From: Chitinophaga pinensis
GTDB taxonomy: Bacteria; Bacteroidota; Bacteroidia; Chitinophagales; Chitinophagaceae
NCBI GenBank assembly: GCA_945865295.1
Contig: CAMBDE010000001.1
Span: 1-64,000 of the forward strand
DNA: 64,000 bases
Direction of reading: 5' to 3'
In this document: piece by piece, positions 37,828 to 47,510 of the stretch
How the letters are laid out: each line of letters starts with the position of its first letter
Numbering within the stretch: the stretch's first letter is position 1
Program-made: the position numbers and the translations under genes
Notes under the pieces: model-generated
The model's database searches: none
Seen by the model: the letters and a program-made list of their open reading frames with translations, nothing else
Told to the model about the DNA's origin: nothing

Positions 37828-40257
37828 ATGAAAAAATATTTATATGCTGCACTCTTAATGAGTATAGGATTGGTTTTTACAAGCTTAGCAATAGCGCAAC
37901 AATTTACATTAACAGGAAAAGTTTTTGATAAAGCCACAGGTAAAATATTACCAGGTGCAAGTGTCTATCTTCCAGAAATTAAAAAAGGCATCCTTGCAAA
38001 TAAAGAGGGTGTTTTCATAATCAATATCGAAAAAGGCTCGCATGTGTTGGAGATTAGTTATGTGGGCTATGCCACCGATGTAGAAAACATCAAACTGCAA
38101 AATAACTTAGAGCAAAATTTTTATCTAAATAGTTCGGTATTAGAAGGAGGCAATGTGATTGTCACTAGTTTTTTAAGAGCCACATCTACAAGACGCACGC
38201 CCACGCCAGTGACCATTATTAAAAAGGAAGAATTATTCCGAGGTGTGTCTAGTAATTTAATTGACGCCTTATCTAAAGTACCCGGTGTGTCGCAGATTTC
38301 AACAGGGCCAGCAATTTCAAAACCAATCATTCGTGGATTGGGTTACAACCGTGTGGTGGTGATGAACGACGGGATTAGACAAGAGGGACAACAATGGGGT
38401 GATGAGCATGGTATTGAAGTTGATGAATACAATGTTAGCCGAACAGAAGTATTGAAAGTGCCTGCATCCTTGATTTACGGGTCGGATGCCTTAGCGGGTG
38501 TCATCAATATTATTTCCAATGTCCCAGTGAGTGAAGGGGTGCTTAAAGGAAATGTATTTTCCAATTATCAAACCAATAATCGAATGATGGGGAATCATTT
38601 TGACATTGCAGGTAATAAAAATGGATTTATTTGGGGGGTTAATTATAGTGCAAAAAACGTAGGCGATTATAAAAATAAATATGACGGATCTGTTTTTAAT
38701 TCAAGATTTTTAGAACGCAATGGTGGTGGCTATATTGGTATTGAAAAAGACTGGGGGTATTTACAATTGTCTTTCAGTAATTTTTACCAACACCTAGGTA
38801 TTATAGAAGGTGATCGCGCTGCAAATGGTCGGTTTATGATGCTGAAGGATTTGGGTGGTATTGCAGAGGAAGTGATTGTAGATGCTGCAGAGGAAAAAAG
38901 ATTTACACCTCGTGTGCCAATGCAAAAAATCCAACACACTAAATACACTTTAGATAATAATGTTAAAATTGGCAATGACCGATTGAAAGCCACATTTGGA
39001 TTACAAAGAAACCAAAGAATGGAATTTGGCAATGCATTAGACTTAGATGAAAAAGAATTGTTTTTTGATTTAAATACATTCAATTACTCGGTACAATATT
39101 TACAAGCAGAAAAAAATAATTGGAAAAATACATTTGGTGTAAATGGTATGCGTCAAACCAATACCAATAGAGGTGAGGAAGCCTTGGTGCCAGATTATAC
39201 TAGTTTTGATATTGGTGCATTTTACTATACTCAAAAAAGAACAGACAAAACAAGTTGGAGTGGAGGGTTACGCTATGACCAAAAGTATATGAACTATATT
39301 GATCCTGCACAATTTGTATGTCCTCCAGGCTTAGCATGTATTGCGTTGTATGACCCTAAAGAGAGTAATAAACAATTCAATAATTTTTCGGGAGCAATAG
39401 GTGTAGCGCATGATTTGAGTGATCAGCTCACTTTGAAATTTAATATCGCACGAGGATTCCGCGCACCGAATATGGCGGAGTTGGCTTCTTATGGCGCGCA
39501 CGAAGGCACTAATAGATTCGAGTATGGTAATGAATTATTAAAATCTGAAAAGAGCTTACAATTTGATGCTGCAGTAGAATGGAGCAATGAACATATCAGT
39601 GTTGCAGGGAATGTATTTTATAATACGGTGAGCGATTATATCTTTTATCAAAAATTATCTGCAGTTGGTGGAGGAGATTCAATCATCATGGACTATGCAC
39701 ATAGTTTAGATGGAGATAAATTGTATGCTTTTGCATTTAGACAAAAAGATGCACACTTGTATGGTGCAGAATTCAATATCGATATTCATCCACACCCATT
39801 AGATTGGTTGCATGTAGAGAATAGTGTGAGTTTGATTCGTGGACAATTTAAAGAAGCATTAGATGACTCCAAAAATTTACCAGGTATTCCAAGTGCAAGA
39901 TGGTTGTCTGAAATTAGGATCGAACTATTCAAAAAATCAAAAGCGATCAAGAATAGTTTTATCAATGTACAATTAGACAATGTGTTTGCACAAAACAATC
40001 CTTTTACTGGATACAATACAGAAACACAAACACCAGCTTACACTTTATTGAATATTGGCTATAGCACGCAGATACAACATCGCAATAAAACATTATTCAG
40101 TCTGTCATTGGTGGGACAAAATATTACGGATGTGGCGTATCAACATCACTTGAATCGTCTAAAGTATGGTCCAGTGAATGAGGCCACCGGCCGCATGGGT
40201 GTATTTAATATGGGCCGCAATTTTAGTTTCAAAGTGAATATTCCGATTGGGAATTAA
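37828..40257 (+). CDS. TonB-dependent outer membrane receptor with carboxypeptidase-like N-terminal domain
   Basis: FTLTGKVFDKATGKILPGASVYLPEIKKGILANKEG, KPIIRGLGYNRVVVMNDGIRQEGQQWGDEHGIEVDEYNVSRTEVLKVPASLIYGSDALAGVINI. Confidence 0.95.
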   Translation: MKKYLYAALLMSIGLVFTSLAIAQQFTLTGKVFDKATGKILPGASVYLPEIKKGILANKEGVFIINIEKGSHVLEISYVGYATDVENIKLQNNLEQNFYLNSSVLEGGNVIVTSFLRATSTRRTPTPVTIIKKEELFRGVSSNLIDALSKVPGVSQISTGPAISKPIIRGLGYNRVVVMNDGIRQEGQQWGDEHGIEVDEYNVSRTEVLKVPASLIYGSDALAGVINIISNVPVSEGVLKGNVFSNYQTNNRMMGNHFDIAGNKNGFIWGVNYSAKNVGDYKNKYDGSVFNSRFLERNGGGYIGIEKDWGYLQLSFSNFYQHLGIIEGDRAANGRFMMLKDLGGIAEEVIVDAAEEKRFTPRVPMQKIQHTKYTLDNNVKIGNDRLKATFGLQRNQRMEFGNALDLDEKELFFDLNTFNYSVQYLQAEKNNWKNTFGVNGMRQTNTNRGEEALVPDYTSFDIGAFYYTQKRTDKTSWSGGLRYDQKYMNYIDPAQFVCPPGLACIALYDPKESNKQFNNFSGAIGVAHDLSDQLTLKFNIARGFRAPNMAELASYGAHEGTNRFEYGNELLKSEKSLQFDAAVEWSNEHISVAGNVFYNTVSDYIFYQKLSAVGGGDSIIMDYAHSLDGDKLYAFAFRQKDAHLYGAEFNIDIHPHPLDWLHVENSVSLIRGQFKEALDDSKNLPGIPSARWLSEIRIELFKKSKAIKNSFINVQLDNVFAQNNPFTGYNTETQTPAYTLLNIGYSTQIQHRNKTLFSLSLVGQNITDVAYQHHLNRLKYGPVNEATGRMGVFNMGRNFSFKVNIPIGN

Positions 40258-40320
40258 TATTAATTGTGAAATAACTCAATGGGTTGATTTTTTTACCCAT
40301 TGAGTTACTTCATTATACAA

Positions 40321-40584
40321 TTAAATCAGTTGCATAGTAAGATAGATAAAACCCAAATTCGCAATAGTTCTAAAGTAAAGCCAATTTTTAGTAGACTTTT
40401 CTATAGTTTCTTTGTCTTTTATTATTTTATAAATTAAATATATAATGAGACTTAGATTTATCGCCCATGCAATTGCTAATATGATAACAAGTGTTTGATT
40501 TAGATATAAGCGTTTACTAATTGAGTAAAAGATATATAATAGAAGCGTATTAAAACTTGTTAAATCATTTAAAGATTCTTTCAT
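40321..40584 (-). CDS. Small hypothetical membrane protein
   Basis: 87-aa ORF with two or three hydrophobic segments, non-overlapping position. Confidence 0.45.
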   Translation of the reverse strand: MKESLNDLTSFNTLLLYIFYSISKRLYLNQTLVIILAIAWAINLSLIIYLIYKIIKDKETIEKSTKNWLYFRTIANLGFIYLTMQLI

Positions 40585-40656
40585 AAATTTTCTTTCTTAT
40601 ACAATTTAATCCAGGACTTTCATAAAAAGATCGAACTTAGAATAGACTCTAAGCAT

Positions 40657-41112
40657 TTATTTTTCATTAGCAATTTCTAGTGCTTTAATAATCAAAGCAT
40701 CACTAATTCTAAAATTAGTAGTTTGTATTTTTTCTAAATAATATTTTACTGAATGAATGAAACCGAGTCTCTTTGCAGTTATTAAAATACCAACACTGCC
40801 AGTAAATCTTAAACTTAATGTAGTTGCAATTTTTCGTGCCTTTAAATCGTCAATTATTAAGAATCCATCATTTTCTAATGCATTCATGATAATACTAGAT
40901 TCTCCTGGCCCTAAATTAAAGTTCTTTAAAAAGGATTGCTCAAAATTATAAGCTGGCTCAATGATTATCCAAGAAGGTAAAGTTTCATTCCACTCTGCAT
41001 TAATAAAGTTTGTAATAAAAACATTACCATAAATCTTATTTAAAAGGTCTATGGCTTCGATTTTATTTAGAATGATAAGTGTGCTTGTATCAACGTATAC
41101 TTTCTCTTGCAT
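40657..41112 (-). CDS. DUF3368 / PIN-like toxin candidate
   Basis: VYVDTSTLIILNKIEAIDLLNKIYGNVFITNFINAEW, LGPGESSIIMNALENDGFLIIDDLKARKIA. Confidence 0.85.
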   Translation of the reverse strand: MQEKVYVDTSTLIILNKIEAIDLLNKIYGNVFITNFINAEWNETLPSWIIIEPAYNFEQSFLKNFNLGPGESSIIMNALENDGFLIIDDLKARKIATTLSLRFTGSVGILITAKRLGFIHSVKYYLEKIQTTNFRISDALIIKALEIANEK

Positions 41113-41332
41113 TGCTTACATCTGATTCTAAATCAGATGCAGGATGATTGATAACAGACACATTGTAATTTTTTAGTAAATCCATAAATTCTGAGATAGT
41201 GTAACCGGCACTTCTTGCAGCTTGACTCATAGTAAGTCTCCCAGCTTCAAAAAGCTTGGCAGCTAAAAAAGTTTTTAATTCTTGATTATCTGCTTTTAGC
41301 TCGTCAGGTAATTCCAATTCTATGGTTTTCAT
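41090..41332 (-). CDS. UPF0175 family antitoxin candidate
   Basis: MKTIELELPDELKADNQELKTFLAAKLFEAGRLTMSQAARSAGYTISEFMDLL; overlaps the DUF3368 gene. Confidence 0.85.
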   Translation of the reverse strand: MKTIELELPDELKADNQELKTFLAAKLFEAGRLTMSQAARSAGYTISEFMDLLKNYNVSVINHPASDLESDVSNARESIR

Positions 41333-41504
41333 TTTACTAAATTAATACTTATATCTTTTAAACAATCAATTTGTTTCCTGCATTTGATCGGGTGATAAAT
41401 ATGCCTGAAATTCAATTTTATTATAATGCACATTTAAAGTATTTCTACTTTAAATTTTTACTAACTTGTACCTACTTATTAGACTATTTTCTAAAACATC
41501 CACT

Positions 41505-42827
41505 ATGAAAAAAACATCCTTAATTCTTTTATCCATTCTCATTGCCATGACAAGTATTGCGCAGCAAGTGAAAACGCCTGCAGCTGCTGTATCCAAAGGT
41601 TTAACTAAAGAGGAACAGCAAGTGATGGCTTGGATTGATGCGCATATGCCCCAGGCAATTGAGATGCTTAAGGAGTCGGTGAATATCAATAGTGGGACTT
41701 TAAATATAGAGGGTGTAAAAAAAGTAGGTGCCTTGTTTGCGAAGGAATTTGAAAAAGCAGGATTTGCGACTGAGTGGGTTGCGATGCCGGACTCTATCAA
41801 ACGTGCGGGGCATTTAGTGGCGAGTCGTAAGTCAGGTAAAAGAAAACGCCTCTTCCTCATCGGACATTTAGATACGGTCTTTGAACCAGACATGCCAGCC
41901 AATCCGTTTACCATGTTGAACGATTCTACTGCAACGGGTCAAGGGGTGAACGATATGAAAGGTGGCGACGTGGTGGTGATTATGGCATTGCAAGCATTGG
42001 AGCAAGCGGGCTTATTAAAAAACACCGACATCACTGCTTATTTTACAGGTGACGAGGAGCATGCGGGTTATCCAAGAGAAGTGACAAGAGGCGATTTTAT
42101 CAATCGAGCCAAGCAGGCAGATATTGCTTTGGCATTTGAAGGGGCGAATGGATTGAACTCCGTGGCCACCGGAAGAAGGGGCGCGAGTGGATGGAAACTA
42201 GATGTGATCGGAAAAACAGGACATAGTTCGGGGGTATTCACGCCAGGCGCGGGTTATGGCGCTATTTATGAAGCTGCAAGAATCTTGAATCAGTTTAGAG
42301 AAACCCTTAGTAAAGAAAAATACTTGACTTTTAATCCCGGCATTATCATAGGTGGATCAGACATAGAATACAATGACGCCACTTCAAAAGGCGCGGCCAT
42401 TGCCAAAACCAATATTATTTCACCGGCGGTGACGGTGACTGGGGACTTAAGGTTCTTGACCGAAGACCAAAAAGACCGCGCCAGGGTCAAAATGAAGGAA
42501 ATTGTAGCGCAAAACCTAGCTCAAACCAGTGCCAAAATCAGTTTTGTGGACGGGATACCAAGTATGGCGCCGACCGAGGGCAATAACCAAGTTTTAAGTG
42601 TAATCAATTCAATATCAATGGATATGGGTGTTGGCGCCACTGTGGCGGGCGACCCAGGATCCCGCGGCGCAGGGGATATTTCCTATGTAGCGGCTTATGT
42701 GGATTGTATTGATGGATTGGGGGCATCGGGACGCGGCGCGCACGCGCCGGGCGAAACCATCCACTTAAATCAACTCCCATTTTTGATTAAAAGAGCGGCG
42801 TTGACGATTTATAGATTGAGTAGATAG
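41505..42827 (+). CDS. M20 family metallopeptidase, exported
   Basis: Signal peptide MKKTSLILLSILIAMTSIAQQ; LFLIGHLDTVFEPD, VNDMKGGDVVVIMALQAL, FTGDEEHAGYP. Confidence 0.93.
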   Translation: MKKTSLILLSILIAMTSIAQQVKTPAAAVSKGLTKEEQQVMAWIDAHMPQAIEMLKESVNINSGTLNIEGVKKVGALFAKEFEKAGFATEWVAMPDSIKRAGHLVASRKSGKRKRLFLIGHLDTVFEPDMPANPFTMLNDSTATGQGVNDMKGGDVVVIMALQALEQAGLLKNTDITAYFTGDEEHAGYPREVTRGDFINRAKQADIALAFEGANGLNSVATGRRGASGWKLDVIGKTGHSSGVFTPGAGYGAIYEAARILNQFRETLSKEKYLTFNPGIIIGGSDIEYNDATSKGAAIAKTNIISPAVTVTGDLRFLTEDQKDRARVKMKEIVAQNLAQTSAKISFVDGIPSMAPTEGNNQVLSVINSISMDMGVGATVAGDPGSRGAGDISYVAAYVDCIDGLGASGRGAHAPGETIHLNQLPFLIKRAALTIYRLSR

Positions 42828-42987
42828 AATAAGTTGAAGGAGGGATTCAAAATAGAAGGTCAAAAATGCGCTACAATTGTGAGCAAGCATTGTGCCATTT
42901 TTTATTTATACTAATTAAATTAGTTGAACCATTAACTGAATTATTTATGAAAAGTATGTTCAATTAATTTAAATCAAACTTAATTTT

Positions 42988-44013
42988 TTAATGCGTCGCT
43001 AAGTATTTTATTTCACTAAAACTTAGGGCTCTACTGTAAACTCTTACTTCATCAATTGCTCCTTTAAAAAACGAGGGATCATTTGGTGCAGAGCATTTTC
43101 CAATTTTTAATGGGCCGCCTTCTTTAGTATTCACTTTTAAAGTTAAATCATATTCTGCAAGTCTGCTTATTAGTAGGACTGCATCCTGATAAATTTTTAT
43201 ATTGTTTACTTTTGGATTATCAGTATCTATTAAGTAAACATAATGATGCCAGCTATTATCATTTATTTTAAAAGGTGTTTGGTAGGTAATGGCACTTGCT
43301 CCAATATTTGAAGTTGGACCTATTGCATCAAAATTAAAATAACCATCAAATCTGTGACCATCAGTAGCAGGGCCCCAAGATACAGCAGCCATAGGGCTTT
43401 TATAATTATTTGATAAATCTAATCTTGCCCAAAAAGCTAAAGTACGTTTTGAAGTACCTAATACACCTTGATAATTTGTTTGAATATAGTCAGATTTTCC
43501 ATTAAATAAATAGGCTGAATTTAGTTCATTAAATCGATCGGTTGTTAGAGTTGCTCCAATAATTGTTGAAGTATATTTTGAACTAGTAAAATTATTTGCA
43601 TTATTATTAAATGGGTAATAAACTTCAAGCGATGAAGATAATGTACCAGGAGAATTTGTCATTTCAAAAAATAATAAATTGATTGCTTCTAATACTAAAT
43701 TGTATTGCTCAATCAATGAATCTAGTTTTTTAGTAATAAATGCAACATCTGCATCTGGAGCATTAAGTTCACTCATTAAACCATTAACTTGAAGTTGAAT
43801 GATATTAAGTTGGTTATTTAAAGAATCAATTTTATTTGAAATTTTAGATATGGCTCCAATATTTAAAGCAATTGCCTTAGATAAAGAATCTGTTTTTTTA
43901 ATAAAAAAAAGAATCTCATCATTTGTTTTCTTTTTGTCTACAGTTGCACTTACTTGTTTCTCACAAGAACTTAATAGTATTAAAACAATTAAAGAAAGTA
44001 GAATGGATTTCAT
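42988..44013 (-). CDS. LamG/concanavalin-like domain lipoprotein
   Basis: Lipobox MKSILLSLIVLILLSSCEKQ, coiled-coil stretch, C-terminal LamG-like GAIDEVRVYSRALSFSEIKYLA. Confidence 0.8.
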   Translation of the reverse strand: MKSILLSLIVLILLSSCEKQVSATVDKKKTNDEILFFIKKTDSLSKAIALNIGAISKISNKIDSLNNQLNIIQLQVNGLMSELNAPDADVAFITKKLDSLIEQYNLVLEAINLLFFEMTNSPGTLSSSLEVYYPFNNNANNFTSSKYTSTIIGATLTTDRFNELNSAYLFNGKSDYIQTNYQGVLGTSKRTLAFWARLDLSNNYKSPMAAVSWGPATDGHRFDGYFNFDAIGPTSNIGASAITYQTPFKINDNSWHHYVYLIDTDNPKVNNIKIYQDAVLLISRLAEYDLTLKVNTKEGGPLKIGKCSAPNDPSFFKGAIDEVRVYSRALSFSEIKYLATH

Positions 44014-44082
44014 ATTAGTAAAAGTAGATAAAATTTGCAAAAAAAGTAACAGCTTATATTAGTGATTTGACATTATATAAAA

Positions 44083-44097
44083 TATTGATTATCAATA
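44083..44097. promoter_or_regulatory. 15-bp palindrome in the divergent region upstream of the capsule locus
   Basis: TATTGAT-T-ATCAATA. Confidence 0.4.
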
Positions 44098-44219
44098 ATA
44101 TATGATAAATTGAATTATAACTTAAGAACATAGTTTATTTCAATTGTTTTTTAGAAAATGGGTGAAGAACGACTAACAAAACAAAGTTAAAATCTTGAAA
44201 AAAATCTAAACGTAAATAA

Positions 44220-44279
44220 ACCCTATAAGGGTATTTTAATATGAAAAATCTATTTCATATGAGTAGTTTATATATGAAA
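44220..44279. promoter_or_regulatory. Dyad cluster upstream of the capsule locus
   Basis: ACCCT-ATA-AGGGT (44220-44232); ATATGAAA (44239-44246) / TTTCATAT (44253-44260) / ATATGAAA (44272-44279). Confidence 0.5.
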
Positions 44280-44352
44280 AAAAATTAGTATAATCTATGT
44301 CATCTGTCTATCTTTACAAGGTATTAAATGATTAAGATGAAACTGTGTTTAT

Positions 44353-45198
44353 ATGAATTCAAATAAAAATTTAGTAGTTGTAACTTGGAATGGCGGGGAT
44401 GAAATACCTTATTCTCATGTGCATTTTGATGTAAATAAAAATTTCGACCTTTTATTGTTTAATAATTCAGGTAAATCAGGTGATATTGAAAAATATAATG
44501 TACCATATGAACATTATATAACCGAGAAAACAGAGAATAAGGGTGAGATTTTTCATCATTTAACCAAATATTTATCGAGTCAACAATTGGAATACAACTA
44601 TGTTGGAGTGATTGACGATGATATCATCTTTAAAGTTTCTGACTTTAATTATATGTTACACATTGCAGAAATACATCAATTGGATGTTTTCCAGCCTTCA
44701 ATTTCTAAGGATAGCTTTTTTAGCCATAGAAAGTTTGTAAATAGATCTGATTTATTAGTCTCTATGATAGATTGGGTGGAAATTATGGCACCATTCTATA
44801 GACAAAATTTATTGTTGGCATGTGAACCCTATTTTTTGAAAACCATTTCTGGACAAGGAGTAGACTGCTATTTGATGCCAGTGCTTCAAATAATTCATAA
44901 TCAAACAGCAACAGGTATTATTCATGCTATTCAAATAAAGCATGCTAGACCAATTAGGAGTCATCAAAGAATTTATGGAAATGGTTTGAATAATGAACAA
45001 GAGATAGAAATAATTAGACAAGCTTCAATTTCATTAATTAATTTAAACGAAAATAAAAATCTGTTTAATAAAGATTTTAGAAGATTAATTTTAAAAGAAG
45101 GGAATGCAACTTTAATTGAAATAGAAATCAATTATAAAAAAGTTCGCAATTCAATTAAAAACTTAATTACCTTAATTAAGGAATTATCTCATTACTAG
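44353..45198 (+). CDS. Putative glycosyltransferase (DxD-like motif; possibly DUF707-like)
   Basis: NLVVVTWNGGDEIPYSHVHFDVNKNFDLLLFNNSG, YVGVIDDDIIFKVSDFN; first gene of the polysaccharide locus. Confidence 0.6.
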   Translation: MNSNKNLVVVTWNGGDEIPYSHVHFDVNKNFDLLLFNNSGKSGDIEKYNVPYEHYITEKTENKGEIFHHLTKYLSSQQLEYNYVGVIDDDIIFKVSDFNYMLHIAEIHQLDVFQPSISKDSFFSHRKFVNRSDLLVSMIDWVEIMAPFYRQNLLLACEPYFLKTISGQGVDCYLMPVLQIIHNQTATGIIHAIQIKHARPIRSHQRIYGNGLNNEQEIEIIRQASISLINLNENKNLFNKDFRRLILKEGNATLIEIEINYKKVRNSIKNLITLIKELSHY

Positions 45199-45211
45199 AA
45201 AAAAGAATTAA

Positions 45212-45832
45212 ATGAAAATAAATTCAATATTTGAAGCTGAAATTGCGGGCGTGAAGCTTATTCAATTTGAAAGATTTTTAGATAAACGTGGATATTTCTC
45301 CGAAACATTCAGGGATTCAGATTTTCTTGAAAAAAATCTTGGAATATTTCCTAATAGTATATTGCAAACAAATGAAAGTTATTCAAGAAGAAATGTTCTA
45401 AGAGGTTTGCACTTTCAATGGAACCAACCAATGGGCAAGTTGGTTAGAACAATTACTGGTCATATGGTTGATTTGATATTAGATTTAAGAATTGGCTCGT
45501 CTACACAAGGCAAAATAATGGCATTCAACATGCCAATTGCTCCACATGATACAACCTCAAATTGGATATGGGTTCCAGAAGGATGCGCCCACGGTAATTT
45601 CTTTTTAGAAGATTCATATATAGAATACTATTGCTCTGCTTCATATAATGGCAATTGTGAGTCTGGGGTATCTCCATTTGCTTCAGATATAGACTGGAGT
45701 ATTTGTGACTCCAAATTAAAGAATTTGTTCTTTGATATGAAAGACAGTTTCATTACTACAAGTAAAGATTTGAATGGTCATAGTGTAGAAAGTTGGATGA
45801 GCTCTTCAGACGCAGAAAATTTTAAATTCTAA
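45212..45832 (+). CDS. rfbC: dTDP-4-dehydrorhamnose 3,5-epimerase-like protein
   Basis: RFLDKRGYFSETFRDSDF, QTNESYSRRNVLRGLHFQWNQPMGKLVRTITG, WVPEGCAHGNFFLED. Confidence 0.85.
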   Translation: MKINSIFEAEIAGVKLIQFERFLDKRGYFSETFRDSDFLEKNLGIFPNSILQTNESYSRRNVLRGLHFQWNQPMGKLVRTITGHMVDLILDLRIGSSTQGKIMAFNMPIAPHDTTSNWIWVPEGCAHGNFFLEDSYIEYYCSASYNGNCESGVSPFASDIDWSICDSKLKNLFFDMKDSFITTSKDLNGHSVESWMSSSDAENFKF

Positions 45833-45835
45833 GCA

Positions 45836-46543
45836 ATGAGGCATATTCTTATTACAGGTGGAACAGGCAAGCTTGGAACTGCACTGACAAATATTATGGA
45901 AGGTGTTCATATTGGTACAAGACAAAATTTTGACTTTACGAATCATGCAATGATGTTGAATTTTTTAAATTGTAATTCTGATATCAATACAATAGTCCAT
46001 TGTGGTGCAATGGTTTCTCCACCTAAAGTGAATGAACAAGTTGATAAAGCTATTCATGATAATATTCTAGGTACTGCTTTATTAAGTTCAATCTGTTTTC
46101 AAAGAAATATTCGACTAATCTATATATCTACTGACTATGTTTTTTCTGGCGAGAAAGGAAACTATAATGAATTAGATGAACTCATGCCGCAGAATAAATA
46201 TGCATGGTCTAAATTAGGTGGAGAATGTGCTGTTCAAATGTTACATGATTTTGTAATCATTAGAATGTCTTTTGGTCCAGATATTTTCCCATATCCAGCT
46301 GCATTCATAGATCAATTTACTTCAAGAGAATCAGCATCAGAAATAGTAAAAAAAATAAAAAATATTGTATTATCCACTTTTAAGGGTGTTATTCATATTG
46401 GTGGTTCAAGAAAAAGCGTTTATGATTATGCATTGAGTATAGGAGCAAAGAACATTAATGCAATTAGTATAAATGACATGAATGTAAAAATGCCTAAGGA
46501 TACTTCACTAAATACAGACTTATATAAAAATACTTTTAAATAA
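45836..46543 (+). CDS. RmlD-like sugar-nucleotide reductase (SDR)
   Basis: ILITGGTGKLGTALTNIM, YISTDYVFSGEKGNYNELDELMPQNKYAWSKLGGE. Confidence 0.85.
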   Translation: MRHILITGGTGKLGTALTNIMEGVHIGTRQNFDFTNHAMMLNFLNCNSDINTIVHCGAMVSPPKVNEQVDKAIHDNILGTALLSSICFQRNIRLIYISTDYVFSGEKGNYNELDELMPQNKYAWSKLGGECAVQMLHDFVIIRMSFGPDIFPYPAAFIDQFTSRESASEIVKKIKNIVLSTFKGVIHIGGSRKSVYDYALSIGAKNINAISINDMNVKMPKDTSLNTDLYKNTFK

Positions 46544-47506
46544 ATGAAAAATATATTACTAGCTGGTGGCGCAGGTTACATTGGCACAGAATTATGTAAA
46601 AGATTATTAAGATTAGACTATCAAATTACTGTCATAGATGACCTGTGGTTTGGTAATAATTTAGATCCTGCAATTAAATTGATTCAAAAAGATATTTTCA
46701 AAGTTAACTACAAGGATTTAGAGGGCTTTGATATTGTAATTTTTTTAGCTGGTGTTTCTAATGATCCTATGGCTGAATTTAGTCCATCCGAAAATTTCAT
46801 ACAAAATGCAGCATGTCCTGCCTATTTATCATATGAAAGTAAACGTGCTGGCGTAAAGCGCTTTATCTATGGATCTTCTTGTTCGGTATATGGTTACACT
46901 GTTGATGAATTATACGACGAAAATTCTCCAACAACATGTGCCTATCCTTATGGAATATCAAAATTGCAAGGTGAGAATGGTGTGATGCAATTAGCAGATG
47001 AACAATTTTCTGTGATTTCTTTAAGACAAGGTACCGTTTGTGGATATAGCGATAGAATGAGGTTTGATTTAGTTATAAATACGATGTTTAAAAATGCTTT
47101 GATGCATGGGGAAATTACTGTGAACAACCCATCTATCTGGCGTCCAATTTTTCATATTCAAGATGCATGTACTGCTTATATCAGGGCTATTCAAGCGCCT
47201 GACAATATATCTGGGGTATTTAATGTGGCTTCGGACAATTATACATTGGGTCAAATTGGCGATGTTGTTAGTGTAGAAATGTCTAAGCTGTTAAACAAAG
47301 AAATAAAAGTGCATATAAATGATGTAAAGGACTTTAGAAATTATAAAGTATCGATACAGCATGCAAAGCTTACACTAGGTTTTACTCCAATTTATACAGT
47401 TAAGGACATTATTCATGACCTCTTTCAAAAGACCTCAAATATTACAAATTTAGAGGATGAAAAATTTTATAATATCAAAGTTTTTAAAAGTTTAGGTAAA
47501 ATTTAA
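46544..47506 (+). CDS. NAD-dependent epimerase/dehydratase
   Basis: ILLAGGAGYIGTELCKRLL, YGSSCSVYGYTVDELYDENSPTTCAYPYGISKLQGE. Confidence 0.92.
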   Translation: MKNILLAGGAGYIGTELCKRLLRLDYQITVIDDLWFGNNLDPAIKLIQKDIFKVNYKDLEGFDIVIFLAGVSNDPMAEFSPSENFIQNAACPAYLSYESKRAGVKRFIYGSSCSVYGYTVDELYDENSPTTCAYPYGISKLQGENGVMQLADEQFSVISLRQGTVCGYSDRMRFDLVINTMFKNALMHGEITVNNPSIWRPIFHIQDACTAYIRAIQAPDNISGVFNVASDNYTLGQIGDVVSVEMSKLLNKEIKVHINDVKDFRNYKVSIQHAKLTLGFTPIYTVKDIIHDLFQKTSNITNLEDEKFYNIKVFKSLGKI

Positions 47507-47510
47507 TTCA

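Noticed and set aside
42910-42924. ACTAATT-A-AATTAGT palindrome between the M20 peptidase and LamG genes
   Set aside because: AT-only core in a convergent AT-rich gap; a short palindrome of this composition is expected by chance and has no promoter or T-tract context.
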